A stretch of 64,000 nt of DNA from Methylomonas sp. UP202 (GTDB lineage: Bacteria; Pseudomonadota; Gammaproteobacteria; Methylococcales; Methylomonadaceae). The notes under the pieces are model-generated. The model was given only the letters and a program-made list of their open reading frames with translations. It had not been told where the DNA came from and made no database searches. The DNA lies in the NCBI RefSeq assembly GCF_029910655.1, contig NZ_CP123897.1:620001-684000 (forward strand), read 5' to 3'. Position 1 is the stretch's first letter. The number at the start of each line of letters is the position of its first letter. Below are positions 36,387 to 45,436 of the stretch, in pieces. Position numbers and translations under genes: made by a program.

Positions 36387-36407
36387 CGGCAGCCGGACCG
36401 GCTGCCG
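36387..36407. terminator. Perfect GC-rich dyad between convergent genes
   Basis: Two 10-base arms (CGGCAGCCGG and its complement) flank a single central A in the 38-bp gap between the ends of the convergent pilR-like gene and the small membrane protein gene. The position suits a bidirectional terminator, but there is no T-tract on either side. Confidence 0.4.
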
Positions 36408-36421
36408 AGAAGCGGGTTCCG

Positions 36422-36886
36422 TTAGCGGTACTTGTCCATGGCGGCCAGTTGCTGTAGCGCGGCCTGGATTTTGGTTGTCGCGGCTTCGTCCAGTTCGTTG
36501 TTTTTATAGACTTTGTCGAGCAAGCCTTCCTCAACCAGCGCATCCTTGATCCAGCGTTTGGCAAAGGCATAGTTGCCGGAAATTTTCGCGACTTCGCCTG
36601 TTTTCGGATTTTTGACGCTGTCGGCAGTGGCGGTCGGTGCGGCGGCTTGGGCTGGCGCGGCCGGCTTGGCGGCGGTTTTGCGGGTGGAAGGACGGGGTGT
36701 CGCGGGTTTTTCGGTGGGGACTGGCGGGGGGCTTATCGCTTCGGCTTGACTGGCCTTCGGTTCCGGTGCCGGCGTTATCGCCGCTTCCGGTTTGGCGGCG
36801 CTCGGCTTGGGTTTTTTATCGCCCATGACCACAAAGACGACGTAAGCGACAAATATCGTGGTCGCGATGAATAACAGTTCGGCCAT
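36422..36886 (-). CDS. Small membrane-anchored protein with Pro/Ala-rich linker, unknown
   Basis: This is a 154-residue protein with one N-terminal helix (LLFIATTIFVAYVVFVVMG), a long Pro/Ala/Lys/Thr linker (about 25-95), and a folded C-terminal part (about 95-154: EVAKISGNYAFAKRWIKDAL). The layout suggests a helix anchored in the inner membrane with a small helical domain held away from it. I recognise no family. It stands alone, convergent with pilR, and the next gene on the same strand starts its reading 134 bp upstream. Confidence 0.7.
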   Translation of the reverse strand: MAELLFIATTIFVAYVVFVVMGDKKPKPSAAKPEAAITPAPEPKASQAEAISPPPVPTEKPATPRPSTRKTAAKPAAPAQAAAPTATADSVKNPKTGEVAKISGNYAFAKRWIKDALVEEGLLDKVYKNNELDEAATTKIQAALQQLAAMDKYR

Positions 36887-37019
36887 AACCCTTCCCCTTT
36901 GTAAATATTATTTTTTTGGTTTAAGAACAATGTGATGACAATTGTAGACGCCGGCCGCGAATATACCAGAGGCGGGCGAAGCGGTAAATACGGGCGATTT
37001 TCCCGGCGGGTAACTCGGC

Positions 37020-38855
37020 TTATTTCACCGGCGTTTGACCGGTGTGGCCGTTCAGCAAGATCGCGATCGACACTTTATGGCTATCCAGAAGATTGATGTC
37101 GGGCTTGCCGAAGGCGTAGCCCTGGCCGAAATTGACGCCGATTTCCTTGAGCTTGAGCGCGGTGCTGGCCGATTCGACGAATTCCGCGATGGTTTTTTTG
37201 CCCAATTTGGCGGCGATTTCGACCATCGATTTCACCAAAATCTGATCGGTTTCGTTTTCCAGAAGGTTTCGGATGAACTGGCCGTCGATTTTGACGTAAT
37301 CGACCGGAAAGGTTTTCAGGTAATTGAACGAACAAAAGCCGGCGCCGAAATCGTCGAGCGCGAACTTGCAACCCAGCGCCCGAATTTTGTTGATCATGTG
37401 GCGGGTTTTTTCGAAATTGTCGACGGCGGCGGTTTCGGTAATCTCGAAGGTCAGGCGGCCGGCTTCCACCCAGGTCAATTCCAGCTTGTCCCGTATCGTC
37501 GGCAGCAGATCGGGATACTGGAAGGCGGTACTGGACAGATTGATCGCCAGCGACACGTAAGACATGTAAGACGGCATCGCCGCCAAAAAATCGATGGCGT
37601 GTTCGACGACCCACAGGTCGATCGCGTGGATCAAGCCGGTGCGCTCGGCGACCGGGATAAACTGATCCGGCGTGATCACTTCGTTGTTTTCACCGCGCAT
37701 GCGCAGCAACACCTCGTAGTGGGAGATATTGCCGTCGCATAACTGAACGACCGGTTGAAAAACCAGAAACAGGTTGTTTTCGCGCAAGGCCTTGCGAATC
37801 AGCGGTACCCAATAGATGTCGCGGCGGCGTTCCTTGACCGAAATATCTTCGCTGTTGTAAAGGCAGACCTTGTCTCGGCCACTGTTTTTGGCATAGTTGC
37901 AGGCCTGGCGGGCGTGCAGAATCATCTCGCCGGGATGCACGGCGGCGACCGAATTATCGAGTGCGGCAATCCCGATCGAAACCGATGCGCTGTAACAAAC
38001 TTCGCCGGTAAAAAATCGGAAATTGTCGACCGCGTTCTTGATCGTCTCGGCGAACACTCTGGCTTGTTTTTGGGTTTTGTTTTCCAGGAACAGACAGAAT
38101 TCGTCGGCGCCGATGCGGGCGAACAAACTGCCCGGCGGCGCCATTTTCCGGACCAGTATGGTCAATTCGACCAACAGACGGTCGCCGACTTCGAAACCCT
38201 CCAGCTCGTTGATCAAGCTAAAGCGATCGACGTCGATAAACAGCAGGGCGCCGTCTTTCTGCAGTTTATTGCTGCGGTTCAGGATTAAACGCAGTTGCCG
38301 TTCGAAACTGCTCCGGTTAAACAAACCGGTCAATTCGTCGTGGGCGACCAAAAACTTCAATTTGGCGTCGATGATGCTTTTGGCGGCCAGTTCGTTGATC
38401 AATTGTTCTTCCTGCTTGAAGCGCAGTAAACGCTCCTGATGCAGGCTAAGCAGAAAGCGGACCGCCAGCAACAATTCCTGGGTGTTGAATGGATTGTTGA
38501 TTTTGTACACCAGGCAGTTTTCGTACTCCTGAGGGCATGGCGACGCACTACAGTCGGGGTTTTCGTCGTCCAGGATCACGACCGGTATCACCGACGCTTC
38601 GTTGGCATTGGCCAAGCTGTGACAGAGATCCGCGGTTTTACAGGCCGGCAATTTGGCGTTCAGCACGATCAGGCCGACGGCTTGCGGCTGGTCGTGGAAG
38701 GGTTTGAGAATCTGGTAAATTTGTTCGCCGTTGCTGGCCGAACGGAGGTTTCCGAAGCCTTTGGCCTTGAGGGTGGCGGCGATTTTTTGGGCGGAAACCT
38801 CGTCATGCTCGGCAATGATGATAAGTTTTTCCTTGAGCGCGTCACTGGCAATCAT
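37020..38855 (-). CDS. Receiver-GGDEF-EAL protein with degenerate receiver and GGDEF
   Basis: This is a 611-residue cytoplasmic protein. The first 130 residues have a receiver fold, but the phospho-acceptor Asp is replaced by Asn (LIVLNAKLP), so normal phosphorylation is doubtful. The GGDEF domain (about 165-335) reads RIGADEF, an altered signature. The EAL domain (about 350-600) reads YEVLLRMRG and keeps AINLS, FEITETA, LDDFGAGFCSFNYL and KIDGQF, but ends IAEFVES instead of the usual AEGVE. It probably senses or degrades cyclic di-GMP rather than making it. Divergent AT-rich spacer 38856-39037 separates it from an HDOD gene. Confidence 0.88.
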   Translation of the reverse strand: MIASDALKEKLIIIAEHDEVSAQKIAATLKAKGFGNLRSASNGEQIYQILKPFHDQPQAVGLIVLNAKLPACKTADLCHSLANANEASVIPVVILDDENPDCSASPCPQEYENCLVYKINNPFNTQELLLAVRFLLSLHQERLLRFKQEEQLINELAAKSIIDAKLKFLVAHDELTGLFNRSSFERQLRLILNRSNKLQKDGALLFIDVDRFSLINELEGFEVGDRLLVELTILVRKMAPPGSLFARIGADEFCLFLENKTQKQARVFAETIKNAVDNFRFFTGEVCYSASVSIGIAALDNSVAAVHPGEMILHARQACNYAKNSGRDKVCLYNSEDISVKERRRDIYWVPLIRKALRENNLFLVFQPVVQLCDGNISHYEVLLRMRGENNEVITPDQFIPVAERTGLIHAIDLWVVEHAIDFLAAMPSYMSYVSLAINLSSTAFQYPDLLPTIRDKLELTWVEAGRLTFEITETAAVDNFEKTRHMINKIRALGCKFALDDFGAGFCSFNYLKTFPVDYVKIDGQFIRNLLENETDQILVKSMVEIAAKLGKKTIAEFVESASTALKLKEIGVNFGQGYAFGKPDINLLDSHKVSIAILLNGHTGQTPVK

Positions 38856-39037
38856 CTGTCCATACCGTCCAGGTATTGAAAAAATCTTGAACCATCATAA
38901 ACCATAGCGTGCGCAGGAATCCAGCAGGGTGAGGATTGAAAAATTATATAAATGGTCTAGGTTTAAACTGAGTGCTTAAAGTCATTTCTATAAAGCTGCG
39001 GTTTAGTATAGGTTAAATTTTCATTCCAATAATCCAG

Positions 39038-39883
39038 ATGCAACTTTCTTCGTCGTTGGGTTTAAGCGTTTCGGATTTACTTCGAGGCGACATTCAGTTG
39101 GTTTCGCCCCCCAATGTTTATTTTCTGCTTAAAAAAATCATAGACGATCCGCAAAAATCGGCTAGCGATGCGGCCTTCGTTATCGAAGACGACGCGGCTC
39201 TGGCGTTGAAGGTTTTAAAGATCGTCAATAGCGCGTTTTACGGGTTTCCGTCGCAAGTCAGTTCGATCGCCAAGGCGATTTCGCTGATCGGCATGCGCGA
39301 ATTGCAGAACTTGGTGTTGGCAATGGTGGTGGTCGAGCGGTTCTCGGAACTGCCGGGGCAATTGTTGTCGATGCACGACTATTGGGCGCGCAATTTACGT
39401 TGCGCGCTGCTGGCGAGAGCGCTCGACAAACTGCTGGGAAAGCGTTACGCCGATACCGCCTTCGTGTGCGGATTGATCCACAACATCGGCCAACTGGTGT
39501 TCTACCGACGAATTCCGGTGCTGGCGCGGGAAGTCGATTTGTTGCTGCAGTCGCAAGCCCAACCGGAAAGCGACGACGAAGTGCGCATCGAGCAAAACGT
39601 CATTGGCTTCGATCATTTCCAAGTTGGCGCCGAGCTTTGCCGGCTTTGGAAGCTGCCCGAAGTCATCGTCGAAAGCGTCAGGCTGCATTGCTATCCGGAC
39701 ACACTGGCACCCTGCGCCGACATTGCCGCCATCGTCAGACTGGCGAATCTGCTGTGCCGAATCGAGAATCCCTACGATGCTTTTACTATCGACGCTCTGG
39801 GCTTGACGCCCGATCAGCTCAGTGTCGTGTTGGACGACATCAGCATGGAATTCGAAGGCATTTTTAAATTGTTCTATTCCTAA
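39038..39883 (+). CDS. HDOD-domain signalling protein
   Basis: This is a 281-residue protein formed almost entirely of an HDOD domain (about 20-225), a relative of HD phosphohydrolases thought to act in signalling without catalysis. LPPN-like SPPNVYFLLKKIIDDPQKSA, LALKVLKIVNSAFYGFPSQV and SIAKAISLIGMRELQNLVLA are family landmarks. The metal pair is HN (FVCGLIHNIGQLVF) instead of HD, so no hydrolase activity is expected. Such proteins are often near GGDEF/EAL genes, as here with the divergent neighbour. No clear ribosome site precedes ATG 39038. Confidence 0.88.
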   Translation: MQLSSSLGLSVSDLLRGDIQLVSPPNVYFLLKKIIDDPQKSASDAAFVIEDDAALALKVLKIVNSAFYGFPSQVSSIAKAISLIGMRELQNLVLAMVVVERFSELPGQLLSMHDYWARNLRCALLARALDKLLGKRYADTAFVCGLIHNIGQLVFYRRIPVLAREVDLLLQSQAQPESDDEVRIEQNVIGFDHFQVGAELCRLWKLPEVIVESVRLHCYPDTLAPCADIAAIVRLANLLCRIENPYDAFTIDALGLTPDQLSVVLDDISMEFEGIFKLFYS

Positions 39884-40038
39884 ACCCGAAGCGGGCTATC
39901 CGAGGCCGCCGCCTACGGATTTTCCTTCGCCGAAGCCGGCGAGTTTCAGGTTGCAGCGTCGCTATGCCCTGCTTTTCGGTTTCGCTTGGCGGCTGAATCC
40001 GGTTATTATCGGGTTTTGGCCGATTTCGAGGGAAATCC

Positions 40039-41751
40039 ATGATGGCTGCGTCAAACAAACTTCGCCGCGCTGGGTTTTGGTGCGCTTGCTTGCTGATGTT
40101 GCGGATGATACCCGCGCATGCCGCCGAAACCCGGCCGCCAGCCTGGCCGGAATTTGTCGAAGGCTTTATTGCCGGTTACTTTGAGCAGCAACCCACCTTC
40201 GCCGCCGAGGCCGGCCGCCACGAATTCGACGGTCGCTTGCCTGATTGGAGTCCGCAAGGTTTGCGCGATACCGAACGCTGGCTGGAAGCGCAGCGGATGT
40301 TGGCGCTGGCCTATCCGGACCAAGCCTTGACGCCGGAGCAACGTTTCGAGCGCGACTATTTGCTAGCGACCGTGGCCAAGGAATTGTTCTGGCGGCAAGT
40401 CGCGCGGCGGCCCTACAAAAGCCCACAGTTCTATGCCGGCGCATTGGACCCGAATCTTTACGTCAGTCGGCCTTATGCACCGATGGCCGAGCGGATGCGG
40501 GCGTTCATTGCTTACGCCGGCAACGTGCCGCGCGCCGCTGCCCAAATCCGCGCCAATCTGGAATTGCCGCTGCCGCGCACCTACCTCGACATCGGCAAAA
40601 CCGTATTCGGCGGCCTGGCCAAATTTTACGAAGCCGAGGCCAAGGCCGCGTTTGCCGATGTCGCCGATCCGGAATTGCAACGGGCGTTTGTAGAAAAAGT
40701 CGGCCCGGCGGCACAGGCGCTACGCGAGTTGGTGGATTGGCTGGAGCAGCAAAGGCCAACGGCGACCGACGCATTCGCGTTGGGAGCGGAAACCTTCAGC
40801 CGGATGCTGGCCGATACCGAAGCGGTCGCGCTGCCGCTGCCGAAGCTGGAGCAAATGGGCCGCGCCGATTTGCAACGCAATCTGAAAGCATTGGCGCAAG
40901 CCTGCCGCCGGTTCGCACCGGCCGCAACCACGGCGGATTGCGTGGCGCGGGCCGAGGCGCATAAACCGGCGGCCGGCCCGGTCCCCGCCGCCAGCGAGCA
41001 GCTCAAGCACTTGAAAGCCTTCGTCGCCGAGCGGCAATTGCTGACGATTCCGAGTGACGACGAAGCAAGCGTCGCGCCGTCGCCGCCTTATGCGCGCTGG
41101 AATTTGGCTTACATCGACATTCCGGGGCCCTACGAGCACGGCTTGCCGTCGGTGTATTACGTCGCGCCGCCCGATCCGGCCTGGAGCGCCGCCGAGCAGG
41201 CCGCCTATCTGCCCGGCCAAGCCAATTTGCTGTTCGTGTCGGCGCACGAGGTCTGGCCCGGCCATTTTCTGCAATTCCTGCACGCCCATCGGGCCGGTTC
41301 CAAGTTTGGGCAATTATTCGGCAGCTATGCCTTTTCCGAGGGTTGGGCGCATTACGCCGAGGAACTGATGTGGGAGGCCGGCCTGAATGACGGCGATCCG
41401 GAAACCCACATCGGCCAGTTGGTCAACGCCTTGCTGCGAGACGTGCGTTTTCTGGCCGCGATCGGTCTGCATACCCAAGGCTGGAGCGTCGAGCAGGCCG
41501 AACAAATGTTTCGGGAACAAGCCTTCCGCGATCCGGGTAACGCCCGCCAGCAGGCCGCGCGCGGCACTTTCGATCCGGCCTATCTGAACTACACGCTGGG
41601 GAAATTGCTGATCCGTCAGTTGCGCGACGACTGGAGCGCCCGGCGCGGCGGCCGCGCCGCCTGGCGGCAATTTCACGATACGTTTTTAAGCTACGGCTCG
41701 CCGCCGATTCCGTTGGTCGCGAAGGCGATGTTGGCCAGCGAAGGGCGTTAA
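40039..41751 (+). CDS. DUF885 family exported metallopeptidase-like protein
   Basis: This is a 570-residue protein with a signal peptide (FWCACLLMLRMIPAHA, about 13-28). It belongs to the DUF885 family, helical proteins resembling zinc peptidases. The metal motif is visible as HEVWPGH at residues 403-409, with the downstream ligand in FSEGWAHYAEELMWE (Glu434). The C-terminal ARGTFDPAYLNYTLGKLLIR is a family landmark. A periplasmic peptidase role is likely, but substrates are unknown. GAGGG lies upstream of ATG 40039. It is a single gene, followed by a long repeat-rich gap. Confidence 0.85.
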   Translation: MMAASNKLRRAGFWCACLLMLRMIPAHAAETRPPAWPEFVEGFIAGYFEQQPTFAAEAGRHEFDGRLPDWSPQGLRDTERWLEAQRMLALAYPDQALTPEQRFERDYLLATVAKELFWRQVARRPYKSPQFYAGALDPNLYVSRPYAPMAERMRAFIAYAGNVPRAAAQIRANLELPLPRTYLDIGKTVFGGLAKFYEAEAKAAFADVADPELQRAFVEKVGPAAQALRELVDWLEQQRPTATDAFALGAETFSRMLADTEAVALPLPKLEQMGRADLQRNLKALAQACRRFAPAATTADCVARAEAHKPAAGPVPAASEQLKHLKAFVAERQLLTIPSDDEASVAPSPPYARWNLAYIDIPGPYEHGLPSVYYVAPPDPAWSAAEQAAYLPGQANLLFVSAHEVWPGHFLQFLHAHRAGSKFGQLFGSYAFSEGWAHYAEELMWEAGLNDGDPETHIGQLVNALLRDVRFLAAIGLHTQGWSVEQAEQMFREQAFRDPGNARQQAARGTFDPAYLNYTLGKLLIRQLRDDWSARRGGRAAWRQFHDTFLSYGSPPIPLVAKAMLASEGR

Positions 41752-41875
41752 CTCGCATCGGAAATGCGGTACGTCCGGCGCGGATCGGCGGATGGCAGGC
41801 ACTCCCATGCCGTAAAGTCGAGGATTAACCGTTGGTCCCGAGCGCGGCCGAAGGGCGAACTGGTAAACCGTCCAT

Positions 41876-41995
41876 GGTTCGACAGACTCACCTCGAACGG
41901 TTTACGAGCTACCGCGAACGGCTTACAAGTTCACCGCGAGCGATTTACGGGCTTGCCGCGAACGGTTTACAAGCTCACCACGAGCGGTTCATTAC
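41876..41995. repeat. Degenerate 22-bp tandem array
   Basis: About five units of 21-24 bp of the form GGTTTACAAGCTCACCGCGAAC stand head to tail in the non-coding stretch after the DUF885 gene. The unit resembles a dispersed proteobacterial intergenic motif containing GTTCGACAGGCTCACC. A single related unit also occurs near 42055-42082. No gene is seen between 41752 and 42589. Confidence 0.7.
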
Positions 41996-42271
41996 CCGGC
42001 TCTATTAATCACGGGTATGCCCGTTCGGGCTGAGCTCGGCTAAGCCCAGGCTGGCGGCTCTTCGACAGGCTAAGGGCGAACGGTATTTGAGGGCCGATTT
42101 AATCGCCAATGGCTTTGCTCTCGCGACGGCAGTTTTTACAACAAGGTCGCCGGTCCAATCACCGGGGTACGGTTTCGGCGCGCTGCCGATCGCGGCTGAA
42201 ACCGCGCCTACGCCGATGCGTTTTATTCCGCCCGGCGAAAATCCGGTCATCATCAGTACTCTGAAAGTCAT

Positions 42272-42333
42272 TGTGGGAGCGACGCAAAGTCGCGAACTAA
42301 AACGAGGCATCGCGACTATGCGTCGCTCCTACA
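42272..42333. repeat. REP-like hairpin with 24-bp arms
   Basis: GTGGGAGCGACGC and TCGCGA recur inverted after a 14-bp loop as TCGCGA and GCGTCGCTCCTAC. This is the classical form of GTAGGAGCGACGC-type REP palindromes of gammaproteobacteria. It lies in the gene-free stretch before the IS66 element. Confidence 0.65.
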
Positions 42334-42635
42334 GAAGCCTTTGATTTGCCGGGGCGATTGCCAAGCCTTCATGAGCGTTAGGCTAAAGGTGTTGCCGCTA
42401 GGCGGCTGCAGGCCTTAAACGACGCATCGGTTTGGCCGTCCGCTACCACGGCGGTCGTTTGCCGGCCCACTTTGCATTCCGTTGCCGCAAAGGCTGGACG
42501 GAGCGGCACTGGAAAACGCTACCGTGGCGCCAACGTTTCGCCGCACCGCGCGGGATTTTCGGTCGTTGGCACATTCCGCCGAGTCGTTGGTAAGCGCTCA
42601 GCCGTTCCACATCGCCAGACGTTGCAGGTTATGAT

Positions 42636-44249
42636 TTAATCCAGATCACCGAACGGCAGCAGTTCGTCGATGCGGCTGTTGGGCCAGATGGGGAGTTTTT
42701 CCAGGGTGTCTTTTAGCCAGGCGGCCGGATCGAGGCCATTGAGTTTGGCGGTGCCTAGCAGGGTTTGAATAACGGCGGCCCGTTGTCCGGCGCGTTCGGA
42801 ACCAGCGAACAGCCAATTCTTTTTACCCAAGGCAATGGGGCGAATGCTGTTTTCGACCGGATTATTGTCGATAGGCAGATCGCCGGTTTCGGCGTAACGG
42901 CTTAAGGCAACCCAGCGTTTCAGGCTGTAGTCGATGGCTTTGGCCGTGGCGGTATTGGGCGCGGTGCGCAATCGGGTCTGCTGTAACCAAGCCTGCAAGT
43001 CTGTCAGTAGCGGCAGGCTTTTTTCGGCGCGTAGCTGTTTGCGCTGGTCAGCTGTCATCTCGCGGCCCTCGGTTTCAATGGCGTACAGTTTGGCGATGCG
43101 ATTCAGTGCTGCTTGTGCGATAGGGCTCTGACTGGTTTGCAACAGGTCGAAGAATTTGCGCCGCGCATGCGCCAGGCAGGCCAGTTCGATACACGGCTCT
43201 AGCGGGTGTTGCGATGCGGGATGGGCACGGGTCGTAGCAAACAGGGCTTTATAGCCCGCATAGTCATCCACCAGTAAATGGCCGCGCCAATCGCCCAGGA
43301 ACTGCTGCACATGCCGGCCGCCACGACCGGCTTGATAATCGAAGACGATAAGCTTCGGTCCCGGTTGCAGATCATTGCTGCGATAGGCCCACAGATAGGC
43401 TTTCTTGGTTTTACCACTGCCGGGATCCAGTTGCGGCACCGGCGTCTCGTCGGCATGTAAGCTATCCCTTTGCAACAAATGCCAAGCCAAGCGGTCGGCT
43501 AAGGGCGCTAAAGCGACACCGAGTCGTCCGACCCAGTCGGCGAGTGTGGAGCGGGACAGGATCACCCCGTCACGGGCGGCGATTTGTTCCAACCGGTACA
43601 GCGGCAAATGATCGAGGTATTTACCGATCAGCACCCAGGTGAGCAAACCGACGGCAGCCATACCGCCATCGATCACCGCCGGTGGAATCGGTGCTGCGGT
43701 GATGGTTTCGCAGGCCCGACAGGCGTATTGCGGACGAATGTGTCGATGCACAAAGAACTTGGCCGGTTCGACGTCCAGTTGCTCGCTGATGTCTTCGCCG
43801 ACTTTGACCAGGTCTTTACCGCAGTGGCCACAAGCGCAGGATTCCGGTTCATGGCGATGCTCAATGCGCGGCAGATGCTCAGGCAACGGTTGGCGACCGG
43901 CACGTGGGCGTTTGGGACGGGCCACGGTATCGCAGGGCTGATCATCCCGGAGTTGTTCGACTTCCTCATCAATCGCTGAGATATCGGAATTCCAGGTTTC
44001 CTCGAACACATCCCGCTGCAACGGGGCCAGACTTTCGTTCTTGCGACTGAAGCGGATGCGTTTGTAATACGCCAGCTCATGGGTCAGCGCGCCGATTTTG
44101 AGGTCTTTGGCGTGAATCGTGGCGTCTTTGGCTTGGATGACTTGGGCATCCTGGGCTGCCTGATCCATCAGCGCCTGAAGCAGGGCCGCCACCTCGGTTT
44201 TGGCAGTCGGCTCCAGGTTCAATTGGTCGAGTTTGGCCAGCGGATTCAT
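42636..44249 (-). CDS. tnpC: IS66 transposase TnpC
   Basis: This is a 537-residue DDE transposase of the IS66 family. A leucine-zipper-like N-terminus (about 10-60) is followed by a zinc-finger-like segment with CACGHC near 145-150 and CRAC near 180. The catalytic core has LHADETPVPQLD, LLVDDYAGYKALF and the Glu in IDNNPVENSIRPIALGKKNW. I start it at ATG 44249 (MNPLAKLDQ); an upstream in-frame extension is not supported by the family. A near-identical but broken copy lies at 45437-46457. Confidence 0.94.
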   Translation of the reverse strand: MNPLAKLDQLNLEPTAKTEVAALLQALMDQAAQDAQVIQAKDATIHAKDLKIGALTHELAYYKRIRFSRKNESLAPLQRDVFEETWNSDISAIDEEVEQLRDDQPCDTVARPKRPRAGRQPLPEHLPRIEHRHEPESCACGHCGKDLVKVGEDISEQLDVEPAKFFVHRHIRPQYACRACETITAAPIPPAVIDGGMAAVGLLTWVLIGKYLDHLPLYRLEQIAARDGVILSRSTLADWVGRLGVALAPLADRLAWHLLQRDSLHADETPVPQLDPGSGKTKKAYLWAYRSNDLQPGPKLIVFDYQAGRGGRHVQQFLGDWRGHLLVDDYAGYKALFATTRAHPASQHPLEPCIELACLAHARRKFFDLLQTSQSPIAQAALNRIAKLYAIETEGREMTADQRKQLRAEKSLPLLTDLQAWLQQTRLRTAPNTATAKAIDYSLKRWVALSRYAETGDLPIDNNPVENSIRPIALGKKNWLFAGSERAGQRAAVIQTLLGTAKLNGLDPAAWLKDTLEKLPIWPNSRIDELLPFGDLD

Positions 44250-44334
44250 GGGTGAATTATACCGCAATGCCCTATCCAATGCCTTGATATTAGGACATTT
44301 TAGGGCTTTTTTACCGCCGCGTTTTACCTCTGAT

Positions 44335-44685
44335 TCACACCTGCCAGTCGGCTTGGGGCTGGGCGGATAAGCGTTGCCAATCGACTCCAGCAATTAACCA
44401 GTGCCATTGCGCCTGCGTCAGCGCAAACACCGCATCGCCCACCCTGGGCCAGACAAAACTGCCTTGGTGCAAACGGCGCTGACACAGCCAAACCCCATTG
44501 CCATCCCACACCAACAACCGTAGCCGGTTGCCCGCACGATTACGAAAGATAAACGCCGATCCGGCACACGGGGCATGCCCCAGACTCTGTTGAACAATCG
44601 CTGACAAGCCATCCAAACCACGCCGCATGTCCACCGGCGCCACCGCCAACCAAATCTGCGCGGGATAATCGATCAAGCCAGACAT
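44335..44685 (-). CDS. tnpB: IS66 accessory protein TnpB
   Basis: This is a 116-residue IS66 Orf2 protein, with the family's AQIWLAVAPVDMRRGLDGLS and FIFRNRAGNRLRLLVWDGNG signatures and an unusually Trp/Gln-rich end. It is needed with TnpA and TnpC for IS66 transposition, though its biochemical role is unknown. It overlaps tnpA by 13 bases. Confidence 0.93.
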   Translation of the reverse strand: MSGLIDYPAQIWLAVAPVDMRRGLDGLSAIVQQSLGHAPCAGSAFIFRNRAGNRLRLLVWDGNGVWLCQRRLHQGSFVWPRVGDAVFALTQAQWHWLIAGVDWQRLSAQPQADWQV

Positions 44686-44984
44686 CGTAACAACTCGGCT
44701 ACCCAGCCCGCCGATACTGAAGACGAAATCTCCAGCCTATAACCGTCGACATCGGTCAAGACCATAGCCGCAGCTGCGGGTGTCGCCACAGAAGCAGGCT
44801 CAGGCTGTTCAATCTGCACCGGCACCAAAGCGACCGGCTCTACCGCAGGCCGTTTGCGATAGTCGCACAGTCTGGCAGTAAATGTCCGTACATTGATGCC
44901 TTCCTGCACGCAATACTCAACCTGCGACAAACCACTGCCTTGCCATTCTTCAATATGCTGACGCCATTTCGATGTAACGGCCAT
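44673..44984 (-). CDS. tnpA: IS66 accessory protein TnpA
   Basis: This is a 103-residue IS66 Orf1 protein with an N-terminal helix-turn-helix-like segment (WRQHIEEWQGSGLSQVEYCV). It is probably DNA-binding and is the first gene of the element. A Pro/Ala/Glu-rich linker leads to a C-terminal segment LEISSSVSAGWVAELLRCL typical of the family. It overlaps tnpB, so the three genes form one transcript. Confidence 0.9.
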   Translation of the reverse strand: MAVTSKWRQHIEEWQGSGLSQVEYCVQEGINVRTFTARLCDYRKRPAVEPVALVPVQIEQPEPASVATPAAAAMVLTDVDGYRLEISSSVSAGWVAELLRCLA

Positions 44985-45059
44985 CGCTACTCCTGATCAA
45001 AAAATCACAGGATGCCTCAGGCTGAATGATCTCAACAGGTGGGCGGGATAGAGCCTTAC

Positions 45060-45270
45060 AGTCGTTGGCACGGTCGAATGGTTCGAAGGCACATTCCGGT
45101 GAGTCGTTGGCGCGGTCGAATGGTTCGCTGGCACATTCCGGCGGGCCGTTGGCGCGGTCGAATGGTTCGACGATACGTTCCGGTGAGTCGTTGGCGCGGT
45201 CGAATGGTTCGACGGTACGTTCCGGTGAGTCGTTGGCACGGTCGAATGGTTCGATGCCGCGTTCCGCCGA
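45060..45270. repeat. 42-bp tandem array, five full units, interrupted by IS66
   Basis: Five consecutive units of exactly 42 bp begin at 45061, 45103, 45145, 45187 and 45229, each of the form GTCGTTGGCGCGGTCGAATG followed by a more variable half that includes ATTCCGG or GTTCCGG. A degenerate sixth unit continues to about 45290. The left part of the array is on the other side of the IS66 at 42560-42589. Because 42 is divisible by 3, the plus strand stays open as 14-residue repeats, but lack of a ribosome site and the low-complexity product make coding unlikely. Confidence 0.85.
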
Positions 45271-45436
45271 GCCGTTGCCGCCGATCGCCGAATTGCTGGA
45301 GGGTGCCGCCCAGCCGTCGGCACCGGCGGTCGAACGTTGCGGCCGGTTTGCGATAAGCGATGCGGAGTTTTTTCAAGGCCACCGGTCGTTGCAGCCTTAG
45401 CTCGCCCTGTAACTCGCCCGGACTTTGCGAACGTCC

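Larger units (their letters stand above)
42590..45059 (-). mobile_element. Complete IS66-family insertion sequence
   Basis: This 2470-bp element carries the three IS66 genes tnpA, tnpB and tnpC on the minus strand. Its ends both begin GTAAG when read inward, and it is flanked by the 8-bp direct duplication AGTCGTTG at 42582-42589 and 45060-45067, the target duplication length of IS66. All three genes are intact, so the element may be active. It split a 42-bp tandem array, whose left part remains at 42560-42589. Confidence 0.92.

Noticed and set aside
44250-44393. Extended TnpC start
   Set aside because: It overlaps tnpB, and the family begins with the MNPLAKL-like segment.
45061-45270. CRISPR array
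   Set aside because: The 42-bp units are contiguous, with no unique spacers between constant repeats and no cas genes nearby.
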